DNA from: Klenkia sesuvii
GTDB taxonomy: Bacteria > Actinomycetota > Actinomycetes > Mycobacteriales > Geodermatophilaceae
Direction: 5' to 3'
Length of the DNA stretch: 64,000 nt
Assembly (NCBI RefSeq): GCF_037083825.1
Contig: NZ_JBAPLU010000011.1
Span: forward strand, 74,843-138,842
Position 1 is the first letter of the stretch, and every line of letters starts with the position of its first letter. The position numbers were made by a program, and so were the translations under genes. Positions 1-8,470 of this stretch are shown here, piece after piece. The notes beneath the pieces were generated by a model. It saw only the letters and a list, made by a program, of their open reading frames with translations, searched no databases and had not been told where the DNA came from.

Positions 1-1646
1 TCGGCCAGCAGCCCCGACGCCCCAGGTCCCGTGGCGCCGGGGATGCTGGTCGACGTGACGGTGCGTGCCCCGGCGAAGCAGGTGGGCGACGCGTCGACCG
101 CGACACGTGCGCCAGGGGCCTCGTCCAGCGGGTAGTAGCGGACAGGGCCGTCGCTGATGACGCTCGCGCCGTAGGGGGTGCTCGGGGTGGTGCAGGCGGC
201 GGAACCCAGGAGCCCGGCGGAGAAGTGGCGGGCGATGCGCTCCGGCTCGAGGGCTCGCGAGTAGACGGCCACCTCGTCGATGGCCCCGGCCGTGGTGCTC
301 CGGAGACCGGTCCCGACGGATGACCCGGTCATCCTGGTGATGGCCTCGGCGACCTGGACACCGTCGACGAACAGGCGTGCCGTCGTGGTGGGCGCGTCGT
401 AGCTGTAGGCGATCTGGTGCCACGCCCCGTCGGTGAGGCGACCGAGTTGCCCGTTCGCGCGGATCACTTCCTGGGTGGCCGACGAGAGACGCAGCGCGGC
501 TTCGCCGATGCACGGGTTGTCGACGGTGAGCCCGAGGCCGTCGTAGTCCAGGTAGGTGGCGGTGGGGCAGATGGTCCCCGGCGGGATGGTGCCCTGGACC
601 CACATCTCGACGGTCTGCGATTCTCCGCGCCCCGGGAGTCCGTCCGTCGACGCGGTCAGGGCGCCGGACGCGGGGTCGGCCTGGAGCCCCGAACGGCCAG
701 CCCCCGTGGCACCCGGGATGTTCGTGGCATCCGCTGTGCGGGCGCCGTTGTGGCAGCTGTCCGATGCATCTACCGCGACTCGGGAACCGCTGGGTTCGTC
801 GAGGGGGTAGTAACGGTCCGGTCGGTCCTCGAGGACGCTCGACCGGTAGGCGTCCGACGTGGCAGTGGGGCACGCGGTTGCCACGCCCAGGGCGGCGGTG
901 AAGTGGGAGGCGAGCCTGTCTGCTGCCAGGGCGGACGGGTAGACGGCCAACTCATCCACGCGCCAGAACGAGGTGACGGCGAGATCGGGTCTGGTTCGCG
1001 GACCCAGATCGGCCTCGGCCGCCGCGACCTGACGAGCATCGACGAAGAGACGAGCAGTCCCGGTGGGCGCATCGAAGGTGTACGCGATCTGGTGCCATTC
1101 GTCGTCGGAGAGCGTGCCGAGTTGGCCGTCCGCGGCGACGACCTGGCCCGCGGGGCTGGTGAGGCGCAGTGCGCCGGACCCGATGCATCCGTTGTCGACC
1201 GCGAGGGTGAGCCCGGCGACGTCCAGGAACGGGGCGCTCGGGCAGATGCTGTCCGGCGCGAAGGACCCCTTGACCCACAACTCGACGGTCTGGGACTCGT
1301 CGCTCGCGGGGAGGCCGCTCGTCGGGACGGTCAGCAACGGCGACGTGCCACCGAACCCCGTGCTGCTGTCTGGGTCACCCAGAAGAGCGCCGGGGGTGCC
1401 GTGCACCGCATCGGCGGCGAACGTGCCATCGTTCCCGTTGCCCTTGGAGTCGGTTGCCCGGTCCCCGGCGTCGGACATGCGGAAGTGCGCGACCGGGTCG
1501 TCCTCCTGCACGACCGCGGCGTAGTCGGTCATCGCTGCGGCCGACGGCGTGGGAGCCACCAGCAACCCGCCGACCACGAGGGCCGCTGATGCTGTCGCCG
1601 TGACAATCCAAACGCGCGCCGACGAACGACGACCCCCCCGAGGCAT
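1..1646 (-). CDS. Secreted LamG/concanavalin A-like repeat protein, C-terminus cut by window edge
   Basis: The frame is open from an ATG at 1646 to the left edge with no stop, giving at least 548 residues. An N-terminal signal peptide is visible: Arg-rich start, hydrophobic core around residues 12-30, and a likely cleavage after Pro-Ser-Ala-Ala-Ala near 37. Three similar repeats of about 225 residues begin near residues 47, 272 and 498. Each has a PxxYYPLDE or HFRMSDAG opening, a SQTVE(L/M)WV strand, WHQIAY(T/S)(F/Y)D, TARLFVD and DE(V/L)AVY. These are hallmarks of LamG-type jelly-roll domains, which in actinobacterial surface proteins bind carbohydrate or act as adhesive modules. No catalytic domain is visible in this part. 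No strong Shine-Dalgarno precedes the ATG, so the start rests on the signal peptide. Confidence 0.8.
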   Translation of the reverse strand, partial: MPRGGRRSSARVWIVTATASAALVVGGLLVAPTPSAAAMTDYAAVVQEDDPVAHFRMSDAGDRATDSKGNGNDGTFAADAVHGTPGALLGDPDSSTGFGGTSPLLTVPTSGLPASDESQTVELWVKGSFAPDSICPSAPFLDVAGLTLAVDNGCIGSGALRLTSPAGQVVAADGQLGTLSDDEWHQIAYTFDAPTGTARLFVDARQVAAAEADLGPRTRPDLAVTSFWRVDELAVYPSALAADRLASHFTAALGVATACPTATSDAYRSSVLEDRPDRYYPLDEPSGSRVAVDASDSCHNGARTADATNIPGATGAGRSGLQADPASGALTASTDGLPGRGESQTVEMWVQGTIPPGTICPTATYLDYDGLGLTVDNPCIGEAALRLSSATQEVIRANGQLGRLTDGAWHQIAYSYDAPTTTARLFVDGVQVAEAITRMTGSSVGTGLRSTTAGAIDEVAVYSRALEPERIARHFSAGLLGSAACTTPSTPYGASVISDGPVRYYPLDEAPGARVAVDASPTCFAGARTVTSTSIPGATGPGASGLLA

Positions 1647-1762
1647 GCGCGGGAGTGAAACACCTGTTGCGCAGCTGAGGGAGTCCTTCGAGCGCGGGGT
1701 GATGGACTAGTTCGTACCGTAAAGTCGAATGGTCGGCGCCGTCGGCCCGCCCTGGGTGAAGC

Positions 1763-3217
1763 TCAGACGGCGCGCAGGGACGCCGACGGGTCCCGGTCAC
1801 CCCGGCCGCGCAACGGACCCGACACCCGGGCCAGGACGTCGAGGGCGGCGCGCACCTCGCCGGCCGGCCGGGTGAAGGGCAGTCGGAGGTGGTCGTCGAA
1901 CGCCGCGCCGGTGCCGAAGGCCCGGCCCTCGGCCACCCGCACGCCCTCGACCAGCGCCGCCCGGGCCACCGCGGCCGAGCTCAGGCCGGCCGGCAGCCGG
2001 CACCACAGGGCCAGCCCGCCGGTGGCCGGGTAGGGCGTCCAGTCGGGCAGCTGCTGGGCCAGCGAGGCGGTGAGGACGTCGCGGGCGGCCCGCAGCTCGG
2101 CGCGACGGTCGGCCAGCACCCGGGGCAGGTCGGCGACCAGGAAGGTGGCGGTGAGCTGGTCGAGCACGCCGACGGTGAGCTGCCGCTGGGCGTAGGTGTC
2201 GGCCAGCCGGGCGGCGAGCGCTGCGTCGGTGCGCAACCAGCCCACCCGCAGCCCGCCCCACACCGACTTGGACAGCCCCCCGACGGTGATGGTGGCGGTG
2301 TCGGGCACCCCGGCGGCGAACGGCGGCGGGTCGTCGGCGTCGTCGTCGAGCTGCAGACCGCTGGTCACCTCGTCGACGAGGGTCACCGTGCCCTGCTGCC
2401 AGAGCGTGGCGGCCAGCCGGCGGCGGGCGGTGGCCGAGAGCGTCGCGCCGGTCGGGTTGGAGTGGTCGGGCATCAGGTAGGCCATCCGTGGCGCGCTCTG
2501 CCGGGCCGCGGCGTGCGCGGCCTGCACCAGCGCGTCGGGGTCGGCCGGGTCGACGGGCACCGGCACCGGTTGGGCGCCGAGGTCGTCGAGGAGCTTGATC
2601 GCACCCGGGTAGGTGGGGTGCTCGACCAGCACCCGGTCGCCGGGGGAGAGCAGCGCGCCGGTGACCAGCCCGACGGCGTCCATCACCCCGGCGGTGACCA
2701 CGACCTGGTCGGCGTCGGTGGGCAGCCCGCGGGCGGTGAACCGGTCGGCGACCGCCTGGCGCAGCGCCGGCAGGCCGTCGGGGTGGTAGCCGGAGTCGGT
2801 CAGCGCACCGGGCAGCAGCTCGAGCGCACGGGTGTAGGCCGGCAGCAGGTGCGCCGAGGCAGGGGGAGCGGCGTGCGCGAGGTTGATGACCCCGTCGGCG
2901 TCGCGCGGCAGCGGCCACTCCACGACCGGGGTGCGGGGCAGCTCGGTGACCGTGCCCGAGCCGTGCCGGGTGCGCGCGTAGCCCTCCTCGCGCAGCGCGC
3001 GGTAGGCACTGGCGACGGTGACCCGGCTGACGCCGAGGGCCTCGGCCAGCTCGCGCTCGGCCGGCAGCCGGGTGCCGACCGGGAGGGCGCCCGTGCTGAG
3101 CAGCTCCTGCACCCGGGTGGCCAGCGCGGCGTACCGCGGGCCGGGGTGGCCGGCCGGGTCACCGAGCAGGGCGGCGAGCTCGTGCACCCGGGTGGACTGC
3201 TCGGCGGTGATTGGCAT
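1763..3217 (-). CDS. MocR-type regulator (GntR winged helix fused to PLP aminotransferase fold)
   Basis: This 484-residue protein has a GntR-type winged helix at about residues 25-85 (LPAERELAEALGVSRVTVAS). A fold-type I aminotransferase domain follows from about 120 to 480. The motif GGLSKSVWGG holds the probable PLP-binding lysine near residue 317. Proteins of this MocR/PdxR architecture sense PLP or amino-donor ligands and usually control a divergent gene. Here the divergent neighbour is a small membrane protein starting at 3278, and a 7-bp-arm palindrome lies immediately upstream of this start (3219-3241), overlapping the likely promoter, so autoregulation is plausible. The ATG at 3217 was chosen because the domain starts soon after it; the open frame continues to 3523 without support. 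The exact ligand cannot be told from sequence. Confidence 0.88.
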   Translation of the reverse strand: MPITAEQSTRVHELAALLGDPAGHPGPRYAALATRVQELLSTGALPVGTRLPAERELAEALGVSRVTVASAYRALREEGYARTRHGSGTVTELPRTPVVEWPLPRDADGVINLAHAAPPASAHLLPAYTRALELLPGALTDSGYHPDGLPALRQAVADRFTARGLPTDADQVVVTAGVMDAVGLVTGALLSPGDRVLVEHPTYPGAIKLLDDLGAQPVPVPVDPADPDALVQAAHAAARQSAPRMAYLMPDHSNPTGATLSATARRRLAATLWQQGTVTLVDEVTSGLQLDDDADDPPPFAAGVPDTATITVGGLSKSVWGGLRVGWLRTDAALAARLADTYAQRQLTVGVLDQLTATFLVADLPRVLADRRAELRAARDVLTASLAQQLPDWTPYPATGGLALWCRLPAGLSSAAVARAALVEGVRVAEGRAFGTGAAFDDHLRLPFTRPAGEVRAALDVLARVSGPLRGRGDRDPSASLRAV

Positions 3218-3218
3218 G

Positions 3219-3241
3219 GGTCCACCATGCCGGAGTGGACC
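3219..3241. promoter_or_regulatory. Palindromic operator in the MocR/membrane-protein divergent promoter
   Basis: The perfect inverted repeat GGTCCAC (3219-3225) and GTGGACC (3235-3241) has a 9-base spacer. It sits directly upstream of the MocR start, overlapping a possible -10 (CATGGT on the minus strand). A further half-site-like GGGTCCA occurs at 3272-3278, just before the divergent ATG. A symmetrical site between a regulator and its divergent gene is the usual place for a MocR operator. Binding is inferred. Confidence 0.55.
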
Positions 3242-3277
3242 GCCTGTGACCAGTCCTTCGTGGGTCATCGTGGGTCC

Positions 3278-3535
3278 ATGACCACAGGTGGAGTTCTCGT
3301 CCTGCTGTTCCTGCTCGGCTGCGGCGCCCTGTCGGTGACCACGCTGGTGATCGCCGTCCGGGGTGGGCGCGGTCCGGCCGACCCGCCGCGCAGCCACCCG
3401 GGGCCGGCCCAGGCGTGGCCGCAGCCGCGCGGCGTCGTCCACCGAACCGCCCCCGTGCCCACCCGCGAGCCCGCTGCGCGCGAACCGGCCCCGCGCGACC
3501 CCGCCCCGGCGTTCGTCCCCCACGCGGCCCGCTGA
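3278..3535 (+). CDS. Small single-pass membrane protein with Pro/Arg-rich tail
   Basis: The 85-residue product starts at an ATG only 60 bases from the divergent MocR gene. Residues 3-27 form one strongly hydrophobic segment (VLVLLFLLGCGALSVTTLVI). A roughly 55-residue tail rich in Pro, Arg and Ala follows, with the repeated motif REPAxREPA. The Cys in LLGCG might suggest a lipobox, but there is no basic n-region, so a simple membrane anchor is more likely. Codon use and the ATG placed behind a plausible -10 (CATCGT) support a real gene. No family is recognised. Its position suggests it is the target of the MocR regulator, as in pairs of MocR genes with divergent small membrane proteins. Confidence 0.55.
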   Translation: MTTGGVLVLLFLLGCGALSVTTLVIAVRGGRGPADPPRSHPGPAQAWPQPRGVVHRTAPVPTREPAAREPAPRDPAPAFVPHAAR

Positions 3536-3554
3536 CGCCCCCTGGTCGGGTGTG

Positions 3555-3634
3555 GATCAGCTGGGTTCACCAGTGGCCGTCGTGGCTCACCGGCGTCGGT
3601 GAGCCAGGGGGGCCGTGGCTGAACCCAGCTGATC
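3555..3634. repeat. Nested long hairpin between convergent genes
   Basis: Outer arms of 15 bases are perfectly complementary (3555-3569 and 3620-3634, reading GATCAGCTGGGTTCA and its complement). Inside them is a second perfect 10-bp stem (3583-3592 with 3597-3606, TGGCTCACCG) with a 4-base loop. The element lies between the 3' ends of the small membrane protein gene and cobD, so it could act as a bidirectional terminator, although no U-tract follows. Its nested two-stem design is shared with other gaps in this window (22389, 23555 and 34770). Confidence 0.7.
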
Positions 3635-3674
3635 TACGCCGGGCCGGAGCATGATCCACGCCCAGGCGCGGGGC

Positions 3675-4583
3675 TCAGCGGCGCAGGAGGCGGGCGGTGA
3701 CCGCGAGGGCGGCAGCCGCCGTCCACACCGCGCGCGAGAGGGCGACCGCCCGGTCGACGTCGGCGCGCTCGGGGGCCCGGCCCTCGCCCATCGTCGGGCG
3801 GTGCTCCACGCGGCTGCCGTAGACGTTCGTCCCGCCCAACTGCAGGCCCAGGGCGCCGGCGGCGGCCGCCTCGCAGCGCCCGGAGTTGGGGCTGGGGTGG
3901 GCGCCGCCGTCCCGCCGCCAGGTCCGCCGGGCGCCGGACGCCGACCCGCCCACCAGCGGCGCGACGGCCACGGTCAGCGCGGCGGTGAGCCGGGCGGGCA
4001 CCCAGTTGGCGACGTCGTCGGCCCGGGCCGACGCCCAGCCGAAGCGGGCGTAGCGGGGCGACCGGTACCCGACCATCGCGTCGAGGGTGTTCACCGCGCG
4101 GTAGGCCAGCAGCCCCGGCACCCCGGCCACCGCGCCCCACACCAGCGGCGCCACCGCGGCGTCGGAGGTGTTCTCGGCGACCGACTCCACCGTCGCCCGC
4201 ACCAGCTCGGCCTCGCCCAGGGTCGACGGGTCGCGCCCGGCCAGCGTCGGCAGGTGGGCGCGGGCGGCCGGCAGGTCGTCGAGCAGCTCGGCCATGCGGG
4301 TCCCGGCGCGGCCCAGCGAGGTGCCGCCGAGCACCGCCCAGGTGGCCAGTGCGGTGGCCGCCGTCCGGGCGAGGGGGTGGCGGGGGGTGGGGACCGCGGC
4401 CAGCGGCAGCACCAGCGCCGCCCAGTGCAGGGCCCCCGCCGTCCGGGAGTCGCGCCAGGTGACCCGCTCGAGGGCGGCGGCCGCCCGGCCGAACCCGGCG
4501 ACCGGGTGCCCGCGGCGCGGGTCGCCGAACGCCAGGTCGGCGGCGGCACCCAGCGCGATCCCGGCGGCTCCGGCGACGTCCAC
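3675..4583 (-). CDS. cobD: Adenosylcobinamide-phosphate synthase (CobD/CbiB)
   Basis: CobD/CbiB is an inner-membrane enzyme that attaches aminopropanol (or its phosphate) to adenosylcobyric acid during cobalamin assembly. The roughly 302-residue product shows the family signature: GDPRRGHPVAGFGR near the N-terminus, ESVAENTSDA(A)VAPLVWGAVAGVPGLLAYRAVNTLD in the middle, and NWVPARL after it. The C-terminal SPNSGRCEAAAAGALGLQLGG contains the conserved (S)PN(S)GxxEAAxAGALGVQLGG pattern. Several hydrophobic membrane segments are present. A GTG at 4583 was chosen; a TTG at 4601 in the same frame is an alternative. The start region overlaps the divergent def promoter, so the two promoters lie back to back. 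Other cobalamin genes follow immediately on the opposite strand. Confidence 0.93.
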   Translation of the reverse strand: MDVAGAAGIALGAAADLAFGDPRRGHPVAGFGRAAAALERVTWRDSRTAGALHWAALVLPLAAVPTPRHPLARTAATALATWAVLGGTSLGRAGTRMAELLDDLPAARAHLPTLAGRDPSTLGEAELVRATVESVAENTSDAAVAPLVWGAVAGVPGLLAYRAVNTLDAMVGYRSPRYARFGWASARADDVANWVPARLTAALTVAVAPLVGGSASGARRTWRRDGGAHPSPNSGRCEAAAAGALGLQLGGTNVYGSRVEHRPTMGEGRAPERADVDRAVALSRAVWTAAAALAVTARLLRR

Positions 4584-4602
4584 GACCGGCCATGGTGCCA
4601 AC

Positions 4603-4608
4603 TACGAT
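4603..4608 (+). promoter_or_regulatory. Probable -10 element (TACGAT) for a leaderless def transcript
   Basis: TACGAT lies eight bases before the def ATG at 4617, which puts the transcription start at or next to the start codon. There is no Shine-Dalgarno. No clear -35 is seen 17 bases upstream. This is the typical arrangement of leaderless actinobacterial genes. Confidence 0.5.
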
Positions 4609-4616
4609 CAGCGCCC

Positions 4617-5174
4617 ATGCGCTTGCCCGGCCGTTACGACGGCGTCGCCCGGCCGATCGTCACCTACGGCACCAACCCGGTGCTGCACCGACGCTGCGCC
4701 GACGTGACCACCTTCGACCGCGACCTGCGGCACCTGGTGCTGGACATGTTCGCCTCGATGCAGGCCGCCGACGGCGTGGGCCTGGCCGCCAACCAGATCG
4801 GCGTCGACGCCCGGGTGTTCGTCATCGACTGCCCCGACGCGCAGGGGAACGACGTCGTCGGCTACGTCTGCAACCCGGTCCTGACGATCCTCGAGCCGCT
4901 GGACGACGAGCCCGAGGTCGAGCGCACCGAGGAGGGCTGTCTCTCGGTGCCCGGGCCCTACGCCGAGCTCGACCGCGCCTTCCGCGCCCGGGTCGACGGC
5001 GTCGACGCGCACGGCGACCCCACCTCCATCGAGGCCACCGGCATGGCCGCACGCTGCCTGCAGCACGAGGTCGACCACCTCGACGGCACCGTCTACGTCG
5101 ACCGGCTGCCCGCCGAGCTGCGCGAGCAGCTGCTGGCCGAGGCCGCGGGCCCGCAGGGGGACCTCCCCGCGTGA
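4617..5174 (+). CDS. def: Peptide deformylase
   Basis: Peptide deformylase removes the N-formyl group from nascent proteins at the ribosome using an Fe2+ or Zn2+ centre. All three family motifs are intact in this 185-residue protein: motif I GVGLAANQIG near residue 53, motif II EGCLSVPG near 106, and motif III HEVDHLDG near 149. The Cys of motif II and the two His of motif III are the metal ligands, and the Glu of motif III is the catalytic base. The gene appears leaderless. Its TGA overlaps the GTG of cobL by four bases, so it heads an operon whose other members make cobalamin, which is an unusual partner for a translation gene. A second def copy elsewhere is likely but cannot be checked. 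Confidence 0.96.
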   Translation: MRLPGRYDGVARPIVTYGTNPVLHRRCADVTTFDRDLRHLVLDMFASMQAADGVGLAANQIGVDARVFVIDCPDAQGNDVVGYVCNPVLTILEPLDDEPEVERTEEGCLSVPGPYAELDRAFRARVDGVDAHGDPTSIEATGMAARCLQHEVDHLDGTVYVDRLPAELREQLLAEAAGPQGDLPA

Positions 5175-6367
5175 CCGGCCCCCGCGTCGTCGTGGTGGGC
5201 GTCGGCGCCGACGGGTGGGACGGGTTGCCACCGCTCTCCCGCGCCGCCGTCGAGGGCGCCGACGTGCTGGTCGGCAGCGCCCGCCAGCTCGACCTCGTGC
5301 CGGGTGGCGTCGCCGAGCGCCGACCCTGGCCGTCGCCGCTCGTGCCGGCGATCCCCGGGCTGTTCGCGGAGCTGGCGGGCCGCGCGGTCGTCGTCCTCGC
5401 GTCGGGGGACCCGATGCTGTCGGGCATCGGCACCACGCTGGCGCGCGAGCTCGGCGCCGACGCCGTGCGGGTGCTGCCCGCCCCGTCGTCGGTCTCGCTG
5501 GCCTGCGCCCGGCTGGGCTGGGCCGTCGAGGACACGCAGGTCGTGTCGCTGGTCGGCCGCCCGGTCGAGCTGCTGCACCCGCACGTGCACCCGGGCCGCC
5601 GGTTGCTGGTCCTGGGGTCGGACGGCGGCACCCCGGCCGCCGTCGCCGCGCTGCTCACCGCGCGGGGCTACGGGGAGTCGGTGGTCACCGTCCTCGCCGC
5701 GCTCGGCGGTCCGGAGGAGGCGATGACCACCGGGACGGCGGCCGCCTGGGCCGACCGCACCCACCCGCTGGTCGTCACCGCGGTCGAGTGCCGGGGTTCC
5801 GCGCTGCTGCCCACCACCCCCGGGTTGCCCGACGACGCCTTCGAGCACGACGGTCAGCTGACCAAGAGCGAGGTGCGCGCGGTGACGCTGGCCCGGCTCG
5901 CCCCGGTGCCCGGCCAGGTGCTGTGGGACGTCGGCGCCGGCTCGGGCTCGATCGGGATCGAGTGGATGCGGGTGCACCCGTCGTCCCGGGCGGTCGCGGT
6001 CGAACCCGTCGCCGAGCGGGCCGCCCGCATCACCCGCAACGCGGCCGCCCTGGGCGTGCCCGGCCTGCAGGTGGTGCACGGCCGGGCGCCCGAGGCGCTG
6101 GCCGGGCTGCCCGCGCCCGACGCGGTGTTCGTGGGCGGCGGGGCCACCACGCCGCTGCTGCTCGACGCCTGCTGGGACGCCCTGGCCCCCGGCGGCCGGC
6201 TCGTGGTGAACGCGGTGACCGTGCAGAGCGAGGCCGTGCTGGCCGACTGGCAGTCCCGGTACGGCGGGGCGATGGTCCGGCTGGCCGTGCAGCGCGCCGA
6301 ACCCGTCGGCGGCTTCCTCGGCTGGAGGGCGGCCATGCCCGTGACCATCTGGAGCGGCACGCGGTGA
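5171..6367 (+). CDS. cobL: Precorrin-6Y C5,15-methyltransferase (decarboxylating), CobL/CbiET
   Basis: CobL methylates precorrin-6Y at C5 and C15 and decarboxylates the C12 acetate in the corrin pathway. The 398-residue product is the full two-domain fusion. Residues 1 to about 205 form a tetrapyrrole methylase domain (VVVVGVGADGWDGL, ASGDPMLSGIG). From about 225 a class I SAM methyltransferase domain follows (LTKSEVRA, then VGAGSGSIGIEWM, and VFVGGGATTPLLLDACWDALAPGGRLVVNAVT). The GTG start overlaps the def stop as GTGA, and the stop overlaps the cobM start in the same way, so the genes are translationally coupled. Both domains look intact. Confidence 0.95.
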   Translation: MTGPRVVVVGVGADGWDGLPPLSRAAVEGADVLVGSARQLDLVPGGVAERRPWPSPLVPAIPGLFAELAGRAVVVLASGDPMLSGIGTTLARELGADAVRVLPAPSSVSLACARLGWAVEDTQVVSLVGRPVELLHPHVHPGRRLLVLGSDGGTPAAVAALLTARGYGESVVTVLAALGGPEEAMTTGTAAAWADRTHPLVVTAVECRGSALLPTTPGLPDDAFEHDGQLTKSEVRAVTLARLAPVPGQVLWDVGAGSGSIGIEWMRVHPSSRAVAVEPVAERAARITRNAAALGVPGLQVVHGRAPEALAGLPAPDAVFVGGGATTPLLLDACWDALAPGGRLVVNAVTVQSEAVLADWQSRYGGAMVRLAVQRAEPVGGFLGWRAAMPVTIWSGTR

Positions 6368-7104
6368 CCGTCCACTTCATCGGGGCCGGACCCGGGGCCG
6401 CCGACCTCATGACCCTGCGGGGGGCGCGTTTGATCGCGTCGGCGCCCGTCGTGCTGTACGCGGGGGCGCTCGTGCCGCGCGAGCTGCTGGACACCGCGCG
6501 CCCGGACGCCCGGCTGGTCGACACCGCCGACCTCGACCTCGACGCCATCACCGCAGAGCTGGTCGGCGCGCACGCCGCCGGCCACGACGTCGCCCGGCTG
6601 CACTCCGGCGACCCGTCGGTGTACAGCGCGGTGGCCGAGCAGATGCGCCGGCTCGACGCGGCCGGGGTGCCCTACGACGTGGTCCCCGGCGTGCCCGCGT
6701 TCGCCGCCGCCGCGGCGACGCTGAAGCGCGAGCTCACCGTGCCCGGGGTCGGCCAGACGGTCGTGCTCACCCGCACCTCGGCCCGCTCCACGCCGATGCC
6801 GCCGGGGGAGGAGCTCGCCGCCTACGCCGCCACCGGCGCCACCCTCGTGCTGCACCTGGCCGTGCAGCGCATCGCCGAGCTGGCCCCGCAGCTGGCCGAG
6901 CACTACGGCCCCGACGGCCCGGTCGCGGTGGTCGCCCGGGCCTCCCGCGCCGACGAGCTGGTGCTGCGCGGCACGCTGGCCGACATCGCCGACCAGGTCG
7001 CCGCGGCGGGCGTCGTCCGGACGGCGGTGGTCGTGGTCGGGCCGGTGCTGACCGCGGCGGCCTTCCCCGACAGCCACCTGTACTCCACGACCCGCTGTCG
7101 ATGA
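6364..7104 (+). CDS. cobM: Precorrin-4 C11-methyltransferase (CobM/CbiF)
   Basis: CobM transfers a methyl group from SAM to C11 of precorrin-4. The 246-residue protein has the tetrapyrrole methylase fold, with VHFIGAGPGAADLMTLRGARLI at the N-terminus. LHSGDPSVYSAVAEQM follows near residue 80, then VVPGVPAFAAAAATLKRELTVPG and LVLHLAVQRI. The pattern VVLTRTSARSTPMPPGE is typical of the CobM/CbiF branch rather than CobI or CobJ. It sits between cobL and cobK with four-base overlaps on both sides. The GTG at 6364 is set by that overlap. Confidence 0.95.
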   Translation: MTVHFIGAGPGAADLMTLRGARLIASAPVVLYAGALVPRELLDTARPDARLVDTADLDLDAITAELVGAHAAGHDVARLHSGDPSVYSAVAEQMRRLDAAGVPYDVVPGVPAFAAAAATLKRELTVPGVGQTVVLTRTSARSTPMPPGEELAAYAATGATLVLHLAVQRIAELAPQLAEHYGPDGPVAVVARASRADELVLRGTLADIADQVAAAGVVRTAVVVVGPVLTAAAFPDSHLYSTTRCR

Positions 7105-7823
7105 TCCTGCTGCTGGGCGGCACCGGGGAGGCCCGTCAGCTGGCCGCGGCGCTGGTGGCCGACGGCGTCGAGGTCGTGTCGTCGCTGGCCGGGCGGCTGG
7201 CCGACCCGCAGCTGCCCGCCGGCGAGGTGCGGGTCGGTGGCTTCGGCGGGGTGGACGGGCTCGGCGCGTGGCTGCGCGAGCACCGACCCGACGTCGTCGT
7301 CGACGCCACCCACCCCTTCGCCGCCGGCATGACCGCCCACGCCGTCGCGGCGTGCGCGGCCACCGGCACCCGGTTGCTGCGCCTGCAGCGGCCGGGCTGG
7401 ACGGCGGGCCCCGGTGACGACTGGCGGTGGGCGGACTCCCTGGCGCAGGCCGCCGGGATGGTGCACGGCACGGTCCTCCTGACCACCGGCCGGCAGGGCG
7501 TCGGTGCGTTCGCCGGGCTGCCGGGCCGGGTGCTGGTGCGCTGCGTCGACCCGCCGACCGACCCGCTGCCGGCCGGAGCGGTGCTGCTGCTGGCCCGCGG
7601 CCCGTTCGCCGTGGAGGACGAGCTGGCGCTCATGCGGGAGCATGCGGTCGACGTCGTCGTGAGCAAGGACTCGGGAGGGCCCATGACCGCGGCCAAGCTG
7701 GTCGCCGCCCGCGAGCTGGGCATCCCGGTGGTGCTGGTGCGTCGACCGCCGCTGCCCCCCGGGGTGCCGGTGGTCGCGTCGGTGGAGGAGGCCCTGCGGT
7801 GGGTGGGGGGCCGCGCGGGATGA
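7101..7823 (+). CDS. cobK: Precorrin-6A reductase (CobK/CbiJ)
   Basis: CobK is the NADPH-dependent reductase that converts precorrin-6A to precorrin-6B. The 240-residue product begins with a Rossmann motif (ILLLGGTGEARQLAAAL). It carries the family patterns DVVVDATHPFAAGMTAHAVAAC near residue 68, then RLQRPGW, VLLTTGRQGV, and VVSKDSGGPMTAAKLVAARELGIPVVLVRRP near the C-terminus, where the NADPH and substrate sites lie. ATGA and GATGA overlaps join it to cobM upstream and the HAD phosphatase downstream. Confidence 0.95.
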   Translation: MILLLGGTGEARQLAAALVADGVEVVSSLAGRLADPQLPAGEVRVGGFGGVDGLGAWLREHRPDVVVDATHPFAAGMTAHAVAACAATGTRLLRLQRPGWTAGPGDDWRWADSLAQAAGMVHGTVLLTTGRQGVGAFAGLPGRVLVRCVDPPTDPLPAGAVLLLARGPFAVEDELALMREHAVDVVVSKDSGGPMTAAKLVAARELGIPVVLVRRPPLPPGVPVVASVEEALRWVGGRAG

Positions 7824-8470
7824 GGCCCCTGACGCTCCTGGACCTCGACGGGACGCTGGTGGACTCCGCGCCGGGTATCCACGCCTCCATCCGGTTCGCC
7901 GCAGCCGAGCTGGGGGTGCCGGCGCCGACGCCCGAGCAGCTCACCGCCATGGTCGGGCCGCCGCTGCAGGACGGCTTCGCCACCGTCCTGGGGCTGGGCC
8001 CGGTGGACGTCGACCGCGCCGTGGCCGCCTACCGGGCGCACTACACGGCGGGCGCGATGTTCGACGCGCCCGTCTACCCGGGCGTCGCCGAGCTCCTGGC
8101 GCGGCTGCGCGCCGACGGCCAGTTGCTGGCCGTCGCCACCTCCAAGCCGGTGGAGTTCGCCCGCCGGGTCCTCGAGCACGTCGGCCTGGCCGACGCGGTC
8201 GACGGCGTCCACGGGGCGTCCATGGACGGACGCGTGCGGCACAAGCAGCAGGTCGTCGCGCTCGCGCTGGCCGGGCACCCGGACGGCGACCGCCCGGTGC
8301 TGGTCGGCGACCGCGCGCAGGACGTCGTCGGGGCCCGGGTGCACGGGGTGCCCTGCGTCGGCGCCGGGTGGGGCCCGGCCCGGCCGGGGGAGCTGGTCCA
8401 GGCCGGTGCGGCGGTCGTCGTCACCACCCCGGCCGAGGTGCCCGCCGCGCTGGTCGCGCTCCGGGACTGA
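7820..8470 (+). CDS. HAD-family hydrolase, phosphoglycolate-phosphatase-like
   Basis: This 216-residue protein has the HAD motifs in order: DLDGTLVDS (motif I, catalytic Asp pair) at residues 8-16, ATSKP (motif II) near 105, and a lysine in HKQQVV followed by VLVGDRAQDVVGA (motif III/IV) near 160-170. The cap insertion after motif I (HASIRFAAAELGVPAPTPEQLTAMVGPPL) is the helical cap of the Gph/PGMB type, so a small phosphorylated metabolite is the likely substrate. The ATG overlaps the cobK stop. Co-transcription with cobalamin genes may be incidental or may serve a phosphatase step; the sequence does not decide this. A strong palindrome follows the stop. Confidence 0.85.
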   Translation: MRPLTLLDLDGTLVDSAPGIHASIRFAAAELGVPAPTPEQLTAMVGPPLQDGFATVLGLGPVDVDRAVAAYRAHYTAGAMFDAPVYPGVAELLARLRADGQLLAVATSKPVEFARRVLEHVGLADAVDGVHGASMDGRVRHKQQVVALALAGHPDGDRPVLVGDRAQDVVGARVHGVPCVGAGWGPARPGELVQAGAAVVVTTPAEVPAALVALRD

